Part shown: positions 1 through 5,252 of the stretch, piece by piece
How positions within the stretch are numbered: the stretch's first letter is position 1
How the letters are laid out: the number at the start of each line of letters is the position of its first letter
Source: Bacillota bacterium
GTDB lineage: Bacteria > Bacillota > Clostridia > Acetivibrionales > DSM-2933
Length of the DNA: 6,811 nucleotides
NCBI GenBank assembly: GCA_023441845.1
Contig: JAEZNF010000111.1
Coordinates: 1 to 6,811, forward strand
Reading direction: 5' to 3'
Program-made: the position numbers and the translations under genes
Notes under the pieces: model-generated
The model's database searches: none
What the model was told of the DNA's origin: nothing
The model's input: the letters and a program-made list of their open reading frames with translations, nothing else

Positions 1-843
1 CCAATAGACTGCTTCTGGATCGTCGACACCGCCGGCAAAGCTTGGATCGGAATCATTCAAATCCTCGCCAGAATCCGATGTTTTAGAAGGACTGCTTTTT
101 TCAGAATTATCTTTATTGGTTCCATCCTTCTTACTTTCATCCTTATCGGTTCCGTTCTTGCCGGTGCTGTCCTTATCGTTCACTTTCTTGCCTGTGTCTA
201 ATTTATCCTTTGAATCTTCTGTAGCACTTGGGCTCGGTAGTGCAACATCATTACTTATAAGCGAAGAATCCGGAGCGAACGGAATGTCAAACTTGAAATT
301 TCCTTTATATAATTCCCTTGATTTACCGTTTATTAAAAACCTAACTTTTTCAATATCTTTAATCCGTGTCAGGGAATTAACTATTGAAAAAATAGTAAGT
401 TGCTCAGCTTCCTTCCCTCCCGGATGCTTATCTACAAATTCCTTTGATAGGTCTACTGTAGCCACCTTGCCTTTTATACTTACAGGTGATTTAAGCTTTG
501 TACCCTTAGGTATTGTCGGCTTCAGATTACTATTTTTAGGTCCGTTTATCAGTTCCTTGACTACTATGCCCGCAAGGTTGTTTACACTCTTATTGGCTTC
601 GCTTGTCAATATATATCTTGTCTCAAGTTTCAACTTTGTACTGTTGTCATTTGCAAAATATAGCGGGATTGGCTTCTTATCCGAAAGTCTACTGGCTTCT
701 TCCTCTCCCATCGCTATACTGCTGGCTGGTTGGAGTTCATCATCGGTGCTTTTCTGCAAACCAATCTTCTGTAAAACGCTGCATCCTGGAAATAGTGATA
801 TTATCATAAAGCATAAAGTGATAATACATATTTGTTTACGCAC
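1..843 (-). CDS. GerMN-domain lipoprotein, 3' end cut by window edge
   Basis: Probable cell-surface lipoprotein of the GerM/GerMN family, linked to sporulation and germination. I translated 281 residues and the frame is still open at base 1. Residues 1-21 form a lipoprotein signal: basic MRKQ, a hydrophobic stretch, then FPGC with Cys21 as the lipidation site. The lipobox is not ideal, with F and P at -3 and -2. Residues about 87-175 match a GerMN domain: a helix ending LINGP, then IPKGTKL, ATVDLSKEF, a PGG loop, SIVNSLTR and a closing FLINGK. Residues about 205-270 are a low-complexity tail rich in Lys, Asp, Ser, Thr and Gly. B. subtilis GerM has two GerMN domains; only one is visible here. 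The start is GTG at 843, because GAGGTGG lies 7 bases upstream and the signal peptide then begins cleanly. An ATG at 861 has no close Shine-Dalgarno. The gene lies 109 bases after the arsR-type gene. A possible -10 is TAGAAT (905-910), without a convincing -35. Exact role unknown. Confidence 0.85.
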   Translation of the reverse strand, partial: MRKQICIITLCFMIISLFPGCSVLQKIGLQKSTDDELQPASSIAMGEEEASRLSDKKPIPLYFANDNSTKLKLETRYILTSEANKSVNNLAGIVVKELINGPKNSNLKPTIPKGTKLKSPVSIKGKVATVDLSKEFVDKHPGGKEAEQLTIFSIVNSLTRIKDIEKVRFLINGKSRELYKGNFKFDIPFAPDSSLISNDVALPSPSATEDSKDKLDTGKKVNDKDSTGKNGTDKDESKKDGTNKDNSEKSSPSKTSDSGEDLNDSDPSFAGGVDDPEAVYW

Positions 844-850
844 TGTCCGG

Positions 851-857
851 CCACCTC
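851..857 (-). promoter_or_regulatory. Ribosome binding site fixing a GTG start
   Basis: The minus strand reads GAGGTGG here, followed by 7 bases and GTG at 843-841. This decides the start of the GerMN lipoprotein. The in-frame ATG at 861-859 lies upstream of this site; its nearest AAGGAG is about 35 bases away, too far to serve it. Confidence 0.75.
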
Positions 858-920
858 GCATCAAATTCTTTATACGATATTCTTATGCCGGGATTACTCC
901 TTGTATTCTATCTTTTTATA

Positions 921-943
921 TTAATAAAGAATCACTTTATTAA
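921..943. repeat. Perfect 9-bp AT-rich inverted repeat after the arsR-type gene
   Basis: TTAATAAAG (921-929) and CTTTATTAA (935-943) are perfect complements around a 5-base loop. The element starts 9 bases past the stop of the ArsR-family gene and lies upstream of the GerMN gene. There is no GC core and no T-run on either side, so it is not a good intrinsic terminator. It could be a weak transcript-end hairpin or an operator near the GerMN promoter; the sequence does not decide. Confidence 0.55.
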
Positions 944-952
944 GTAGTGTAG

Positions 953-1231
953 TTATGCCTTAAAAAGCAAATTCACTAATTCTACTACGTCTTTATCAAC
1001 CACACTGTAACATATCTCTAAGCCATCCCGCTTCCCTTTAATAATTCCCGCCGTCCTGAGCTTTGCAATATGCTGCGAAACAGTCGATTGCGGCAATCCC
1101 AAGCACTCCTGTATCTTTGTTACATTGCAATCTTTATCAATCAAACCTTTTACAATGCACAGCCTCTGCGGGTGAGCTAAAGTTTTCAGCTTATCGGCTA
1201 TAGTTTCATATTTTTTAAGATCATCTATCAC
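953..1231 (-). CDS. ArsR-family winged-helix transcriptional repressor
   Basis: A 92-residue DNA-binding repressor of the ArsR/SmtB family, close to the minimal size for that family, normally acting as a dimer. Residues 15-31 give the typical LKTLAHPQRLCIVKGL opening helices. The recognition helix is about 47-63 (PQSTVSQHIAKLRTAGI), followed by the wing at about 65-77 (KRDGLEICYSV). It has four cysteines: 25, 35, 43 and 74. The ELCVCDL arsenic-binding motif of classical ArsR is not present, so I do not call it an arsenic sensor. A thiol-based or persulfide-sensing role is possible given its neighbour, but the C-terminal helix has no Cys of the kind reported for SqrR/BigR sensors. The start is GTG at 1231, with GGAGGT 7 bases upstream. 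It lies 75 bases downstream of the four-module sulfur-transfer gene, with no terminator between them, so cotranscription and control of that promoter are likely. Confidence 0.9.
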   Translation of the reverse strand: MIDDLKKYETIADKLKTLAHPQRLCIVKGLIDKDCNVTKIQECLGLPQSTVSQHIAKLRTAGIIKGKRDGLEICYSVVDKDVVELVNLLFKA

Positions 1232-1257
1232 TCAAAATACCTCCAAAATAGTTAGCC

Positions 1258-1294
1258 TATGGTTTATATATCAACTGGAACAACATAAACCATA
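1258..1294. repeat. 10-bp inverted repeat between the sulfur gene and the arsR-type gene; possible operator
   Basis: TATGGTTTAT (1258-1267) and ATAAACCATA (1285-1294) are perfect complements separated by 17 bases. The repeat fills much of the 75-base gap just upstream of the ArsR-family start. On the minus strand a TATAAA that could be a -10 lies at 1268-1263, overlapping one arm, but no good -35 is visible. No T-run follows, so it is not an intrinsic terminator. It could be an operator for an internal promoter or an mRNA hairpin between the two genes. It does not resemble the palindromes at 3820-3853. Confidence 0.45.
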
Positions 1295-1306
1295 TAAACT
1301 AATGTG

Positions 1307-3775
1307 TTATATAAAAAGGCTCATATCCGAGTCTTCTGCTGATCCTAGAAATGCGGCAACACCGCCAATAGTGACTCCGTCAATCAGCTCTTCCTTTTTA
1401 ATCCCCATAATGTCCATGGACATGTTGCATGCAATCATTTTTATCCCGTTTGCCCGGGCTTTACTTATAAGGTCCTCAAGGGAAGAAACATTTTTTTTGA
1501 CCATTAAGCCCCTTATCATTCTAGAACCTATACCGCCCATGTTCATTTTAGAAAGGGATAACTTTTGGGAACCCCTTGGCATCATAAGTCCAAACATTTT
1601 GGATATTATGTCTTTTTTCACTTTCACCTTATCAGTTTTTCTCAAAATGTTCAAGCCCCAGAAGGTGAAGAACATTGTAACCTTTCTTCCCATTGCAGCC
1701 GCACCGTTTGCGATAATAAAGGAGGCAATTGCCCTATCCAGATCTCCGCTGAAAACCACCATGGTCTTATCGTTTCTGCTCCTCAATTCTCCTATGGCTT
1801 CCGGTCGTACCTGTTTTTTTATTACGGCGGTGAACGAACCGTTTTCAAAGCCTATCGAAATAAGCCTGTTTCCTGTTTTTTCGCACCATGCCTTTATATC
1901 TTCCTGGAAAGCCGGATCAGTAGCCGTTACTTTAAGCTGTTCTCCGTCCTTCATTGATTTGATGGCTTCATAAACCTTCATTATGGGACCTGGACATTGT
2001 AGTCCGCATGCATCAATTTTTACATGGGCATCTGCGCTGCACGCATTATCCTCACATGCATCAGGCTTTATCATATCGTCCTTGGCTATACTCTCATATT
2101 CATATACATCCTCATTCGACTGTTTCTGGACAGCAAACAGGTAGGTTTTATAGCCTCCACTCAGGTTTTTGACATTCTTATACCCATTTTGCACCAGTAT
2201 TCTATATGCTAGATATCCCCTAAGTCCCACCTGACAGAAAACATAAATCTCCTTGTCTTTCGGCAGTTCATTAATCCTGTTCCGGAGCTGATTTACAGGA
2301 ATGTTGACCGCCCCTTTAATGGTTCCGAGTTGGTACTCCATTTCATCACGAACATCCAATAAAATGGACTTTTTAAAATTAATTGAGGCCACATCATTCC
2401 AGTGGAATATTCTTACATCACCCTTAAGGACATTTGATGCGGCATACCCCGCAATATTAACAGGGTCCTTTGCCGATGAAAAAAGCGGAGCATACGCAAG
2501 TTCAAGGCTTTCCAGATCATGTACCGTCATTCCTGCCTTTAAAGCGGTAGAAATTACGTCTATCCTTTTATCAACACCTTCGTACCCTATAATCTGAGCA
2601 CCAAGAATCTTTCCGCTGCTTTTATCAAAAATCAGCTTTATTGACATAGGTATTGCACCAGGATAATACCCGGCATGCGAAGGCGAATGTGTAAAAGATT
2701 TCTCAAAATCCGTATTGTTTCTTTTGAGTATTTTCTCATTGTTTCCCGTCATTGCAACCGCTATGTCAAATACCTTCACAATGGATGTCCCTTGTGTACC
2801 TGCATATTTATCCTCTATCCCGCATATATTATTGGCCGCTATCCTGCCCTGTTTATTGGCCGGCCCTGCCAGAGGTATTAAGGCACTGCTTCCGCTTACG
2901 AAATCCGTTACTTCCACGGCATCCCCAACGGCATATATGTCATCATCAGATGTCTTCATGTATTGGTCTACAAGAATTCCGCCGGTCTTGCCAATTTTTA
3001 ACCCCGATTCAACCGCAAGCTTTGTCTCCGGCCTGACTCCAATACCCATAATAACCATATCTGCATTAATAAGCCTTCCGCCGGTTAATTCAATCTGAGC
3101 AAAATTGCCGGGATCTTTTATGGCTTTAACTGCATCGTTCAGATATAATTCTACTCCCTTCGTTTTCAGGTGCTGATGCACTATTGCCGCCATATCATAA
3201 TCAAGAGGCCCTATAACATGATCCGCAAGCTCGACAACCGTGACCTTTACGCCCCTTAAGTGTAAATTTTCGGCCATTTCAAGCCCGATAAAGCCGGCAC
3301 CTACAACAACAGCCCTCTTAGGCCTGGATGCATCAACAAAATCCTTAATCCTGTAAGTATCCGGAATAGTTCTTACAGTAAACACCCTTTTTGAATCAAT
3401 TCCCGGAATATCAGGTTTAAACGGCTCTGCGCCGGGTGAAAGTATCAATTTATCGTATGTTTCGCTGTATGTTTTATTGGAAGCCCTGTCATACACCTCA
3501 ACTGTCTTTTTGTCACGGTGTATTTTCACTACTTCGCTCATAGTCCGTACATCTATGTTGAATCTTTCTCTTATCTTATCCGGAGTCTGCACCACAAGCT
3601 TTTCTTTTTCCTTTATAACTTCACCTACATAGTATGGTAAGCCGCAGTTTGCAAAAGAAATATATTCGCCCTTTTCAAATAGTATTATTTGTGCGTCCTC
3701 ATTTATTCTTCTGAGTCTCGCAGCAGCGGTAGCACCGCCTGCAACACCACCAACAATCAAAACTTTCAATGCCAT
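1307..3775 (-). CDS. Four-module CoA-disulfide/polysulfide reductase-rhodanese-TusA-DsrE2 fusion
   Basis: An 822-residue cytoplasmic flavoprotein predicted to reduce CoA-disulfide, CoA-persulfide or polysulfide with NAD(P)H and pass sulfane sulfur along attached carriers. Residues 1-450 are a CoADR/Npsr-type oxidoreductase: FAD fold GGVAGG (9-14), active-site Cys44 in SFANCGLPYY, NAD(P) fold VVVGAGFIGLE (156-166), second FAD motif YAVGDA (281-286), and conserved-looking tyrosines in HAGYYPGA and LAYAPLFSSAKDP. Residues about 455-550 are rhodanese, with Cys514 in the loop CQVGLR. A linker carries Cys574 and Cys579. Residues about 585-654 are TusA-like, with CPGP and Cys594. Residues about 668-822 are DsrE2-like, with Cys783 in ACNMSMDIMG. 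Two-module CoADR-rhodanese enzymes are about 550 residues, so this is an extended form. The ATG at 3775 has AGGAGG 8 bases upstream. A strong promoter with palindromes lies at 3817-3845, and an ArsR-family gene follows. The domain calls are firm; the exact substrate is inferred. Confidence 0.95.
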   Translation of the reverse strand: MALKVLIVGGVAGGATAAARLRRINEDAQIILFEKGEYISFANCGLPYYVGEVIKEKEKLVVQTPDKIRERFNIDVRTMSEVVKIHRDKKTVEVYDRASNKTYSETYDKLILSPGAEPFKPDIPGIDSKRVFTVRTIPDTYRIKDFVDASRPKRAVVVGAGFIGLEMAENLHLRGVKVTVVELADHVIGPLDYDMAAIVHQHLKTKGVELYLNDAVKAIKDPGNFAQIELTGGRLINADMVIMGIGVRPETKLAVESGLKIGKTGGILVDQYMKTSDDDIYAVGDAVEVTDFVSGSSALIPLAGPANKQGRIAANNICGIEDKYAGTQGTSIVKVFDIAVAMTGNNEKILKRNNTDFEKSFTHSPSHAGYYPGAIPMSIKLIFDKSSGKILGAQIIGYEGVDKRIDVISTALKAGMTVHDLESLELAYAPLFSSAKDPVNIAGYAASNVLKGDVRIFHWNDVASINFKKSILLDVRDEMEYQLGTIKGAVNIPVNQLRNRINELPKDKEIYVFCQVGLRGYLAYRILVQNGYKNVKNLSGGYKTYLFAVQKQSNEDVYEYESIAKDDMIKPDACEDNACSADAHVKIDACGLQCPGPIMKVYEAIKSMKDGEQLKVTATDPAFQEDIKAWCEKTGNRLISIGFENGSFTAVIKKQVRPEAIGELRSRNDKTMVVFSGDLDRAIASFIIANGAAAMGRKVTMFFTFWGLNILRKTDKVKVKKDIISKMFGLMMPRGSQKLSLSKMNMGGIGSRMIRGLMVKKNVSSLEDLISKARANGIKMIACNMSMDIMGIKKEELIDGVTIGGVAAFLGSAEDSDMSLFI

Positions 3776-3816
3776 AGTCTCATCCTCCTCACACTAAACT
3801 TCATTATTATATTTAT

Positions 3817-3845
3817 ATATTACAATATTGCAATATATGTGTCAA
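3817..3845 (-). promoter_or_regulatory. Sigma-A-type promoter of the sulfur-transfer gene
   Basis: On the minus strand, TTGACA (3845-3840) matches the -35 consensus exactly. It is followed by a 17-base spacer (3839-3823) and TAATAT as the -10 (3822-3817). Transcription would begin near 3810, giving a leader of roughly 35 bases before the ATG at 3775, with AGGAGG at 3789-3784. Confidence 0.75.
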
Positions 3846-3853
3846 CATTGTAA
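3820..3853. promoter_or_regulatory. Candidate repressor operator: overlapping palindromes in the promoter
   Basis: ATATTGCAATAT (3825-3836) is a perfect 12-bp palindrome lying entirely inside the -35/-10 spacer. It overlaps a second perfect palindrome, CAATATTG (3823-3830). A longer inverted pair, TTACAAT (3820-3826) and ATTGTAA (3847-3853), spans the -10 and -35. A bound dimer here would block RNA polymerase, as expected for an ArsR-type repressor. Assigning it to the ArsR-family protein encoded at 953-1231 is inference. A short TAACT/AGTTA inverted repeat (3851-3865) lies just upstream. Confidence 0.5.
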
Positions 3854-3968
3854 CTGCCTTAGTTATCTATTACCACACACATCCACATTTAATCAATTAT
3901 TTTACATTTCTTTGGTGTATTTGTATTAGAAAGCTCCTCACAAAGCATTAATATCCCTTCAAACACAT

Positions 3969-4000
3969 AAAAACCCTGCGATATTTTTCACAGGGCTTTT
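3969..4000 (-). terminator. Intrinsic terminator of the thioredoxin/glutaredoxin operon
   Basis: The minus-strand transcript reads CCCTGTG (3995-3989), an 8-base loop, then CGCAGGG (3980-3974), a 7-bp stem with one G-U pair, followed directly by TTTTTAT. A-rich sequence before the stem makes it partly bidirectional, but no gene reads rightward into it. It lies 53 bases after the glutaredoxin stop and separates that operon from the sulfur-transfer promoter. Confidence 0.85.
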
Positions 4001-4019
4001 ATAATAATACTTATTTCTG

Positions 4020-4036
4020 CTGTACTCAAAGTACAG
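4020..4036. repeat. Perfect 7-bp inverted repeat with a 3-base loop
   Basis: CTGTACT, CAA, AGTACAG form a tight hairpin 16 bases after the glutaredoxin stop and before the intrinsic terminator. No T-run follows. It may be a second 3'-end hairpin protecting the mRNA, or a protein-binding palindrome. Function unknown. Confidence 0.5.
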
Positions 4037-4052
4037 GCAAACTTTGCTCTAA

Positions 4053-4280
4053 TTACGATATCAAGCTGTCAATTTTGTCTTTATCAAATCCTATAATTAT
4101 ATTCCCGTCAATATCCAATACAGGTACGCCCCTCTGTCCTGATTTGCTAACCATTTCCGAGGCCGCATTTCTGTCTTTTGAAACATCAAGATCCTCGAAA
4201 CTTATATTCTTGGAATCCAGATACTGCTTTGCGATAGTACACCACGGACATGTAGGTGTAGAATATACCTTTACCGCCAT
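4053..4280 (-). CDS. YruB-type glutaredoxin-like protein (CPWC)
   Basis: A 75-residue cytoplasmic dithiol carrier with a complete compact thioredoxin fold. It opens MAVKVYSTPTCPWC, with redox cysteines 11 and 14. It continues with the QRGVPVLDIDG stretch carrying the cis-Pro, and ends NIIIGFDKDKI, typical of the YruB-type clostridial glutaredoxin-like family. The related C. pasteurianum protein Cp9 works with the thioredoxin-reductase-like Cp34 to reduce the peroxidase AhpC. Here the gene lies 18 bases after a thioredoxin-reductase-like gene, which fits the same pairing. The start is ATG at 4280, because GGAGGG lies 6 bases upstream. An upstream TTG at 4298 would swallow that ribosome binding site. 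Likely substrates are a peroxiredoxin or other disulfides; none is encoded in the window. Confidence 0.92.
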   Translation of the reverse strand: MAVKVYSTPTCPWCTIAKQYLDSKNISFEDLDVSKDRNAASEMVSKSGQRGVPVLDIDGNIIIGFDKDKIDSLIS

Positions 4281-4286
4281 AAAAAT

Positions 4287-4292
4287 CCCTCC
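4287..4292 (-). promoter_or_regulatory. Ribosome binding site fixing the glutaredoxin start
   Basis: The minus strand reads GGAGGG, 6 bases before ATG at 4280-4278. It rules out the longer reading from TTG at 4298, which would add six residues encoded by the Shine-Dalgarno itself. Confidence 0.85.
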
Positions 4293-4298
4293 AAACAA

Positions 4299-5171
4299 TT
4301 ATATATTCCTTACATACTCGATAATTTTCCTTCCTGCCAAAGCTCCCTGACCGACGGCAGTCGATATTTGCTTAAAGCCTCCGGTACAGTCCCCGGCAGC
4401 ATATACTCCATCCATATTTGTCTGCATATCCTTGTCCACTAAAACATGATTATTATCGGTCATTATTCCAAGCTTCCTTGCAAAATCTGCGCTTGATGCA
4501 CTTTCATATGCAACAAATATACCGTCAATCTCTTCACTGGTTCCATCATCGAAGTGTACTCTCTGCAGGAAATCCGCTCCGTCTATTTTTGTTATGGGTT
4601 TTTTATTAATCCTGTAGTTCTCTGCTTCATCTCGGTACTCCTTCGATAATTCCAGCTCCATACCGTTTGTATAAATTGTTATATCTTTAGTGTATACCTG
4701 AAGTTCAACTGCTTCATGCAATGCAAAGTCCTTAAATCCCAGCACTCCAACCTTTAAATTGTTGTAAAAGAACCCGTCACATGTAGAACAGTAGCTAACA
4801 CCCTTACCGTCAAAGCTTTCAATATTCCCTACATTAATTTTCTTCTGCTGCAATCCTGTTGCCAATAGCACCGCCTTGGATAGAAACATATTGTTGGCTG
4901 TTTTAATCTCGAAAAAATCGTTTTTCTTTATTTCAATTACGTCATCGTTTATTATTTCGGTTCCCAGCCTTAATGCTTGATTTTCCCCTTCCTTTAAGAG
5001 GTATTCGCCGCTTACAGGCGCGGAAAACCCGTAATAATTTTCAATTTTGCCGGCCTTTTTGAGGGCACTGCTGTCTTTTCCTATTACCAGGGTCTTTAAT
5101 TTTGCCCTGACCGTGTAGAGTGAAGCAGATATACCTGCCGGACCTCTCCCTATTATTATTACATCATACAT
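4299..5171 (-). CDS. Thioredoxin-reductase-like flavoprotein with degraded NAD(P)H motif
   Basis: A 290-residue FAD protein of the low-molecular-weight thioredoxin reductase family. Visible features are the FAD motif GRGPAG (8-13), IENYYGF (43-49), the redox pair Cys128/Cys131 in CSTC, and the C-terminal FAD motif AAGDCTGG with KQISTAVGQG. The pyridine-nucleotide site is abnormal. Where the neighbouring fusion protein has GGGNSA, this one has GFKDFA (145-150): two of three glycines are lost and Ser is replaced by Phe. The usual HRR-type phosphate-binding segment is also missing. Two readings are possible. It may be a Cp34-like enzyme that pairs with the glutaredoxin downstream, or a pyridine-nucleotide-independent enzyme such as the clostridial ferredoxin-dependent flavin thioredoxin reductases. 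I cannot separate these from sequence alone. The ATG at 5171 has GGAGGT 9 bases upstream. It lies 81 bases after the upstream fusion gene, probably in the same operon. Native partner unknown. Confidence 0.88.
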   Translation of the reverse strand: MYDVIIIGRGPAGISASLYTVRAKLKTLVIGKDSSALKKAGKIENYYGFSAPVSGEYLLKEGENQALRLGTEIINDDVIEIKKNDFFEIKTANNMFLSKAVLLATGLQQKKINVGNIESFDGKGVSYCSTCDGFFYNNLKVGVLGFKDFALHEAVELQVYTKDITIYTNGMELELSKEYRDEAENYRINKKPITKIDGADFLQRVHFDDGTSEEIDGIFVAYESASSADFARKLGIMTDNNHVLVDKDMQTNMDGVYAAGDCTGGFKQISTAVGQGALAGRKIIEYVRNI

Positions 5172-5252
5172 GATATCTATACCTCCGTTTTTTCATTTAT
5201 AACCCTTAAAATTCCTATGTCGTATTCAATCTCAATGTATCTTTATGTTTGT

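Noticed and set aside
116..943. Long plus-strand open frame (275 codons)
   Set aside because: It is antisense to the GerMN lipoprotein, which has a lipoprotein signal, a recognisable domain and a ribosome binding site. The plus frame has no recognisable domain and looks like a by-product of the partner's codon use.
921..943. Reading the TTAATAAAG/CTTTATTAA hairpin as an intrinsic terminator
   Set aside because: The stem is almost all A-T and no T-run follows on either strand, so it is listed only as an inverted repeat.
953..1231. Calling the ArsR-family protein an arsenic-resistance repressor
   Set aside because: The ELCVCDL metal-binding motif is missing and no ars genes are in the window.
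1302..1973. Plus-strand open frame (223 codons) opposite the DsrE2 and TusA modules
   Set aside because: The minus-strand protein has clear conserved motifs throughout. The plus frame shows no domain and no operon context.
3889..3948. A 19-codon minus-strand open frame (MLCEELSNTNTPKKCKIID) with a GAAGGG-like site before it
   Set aside because: Short enough to arise by chance in AT-rich DNA. It sits just past the terminator with no visible promoter, and I recognise no family. Conservation in relatives would be needed to revive it.
5164..5196. Ten-codon minus-strand frame (MKKRRYRYHV) overlapping the start of the second thioredoxin-reductase-like gene
   Set aside because: It lacks its own ribosome binding site; it contains the Shine-Dalgarno of the next gene. 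Coupled translation is conceivable but unsupported.
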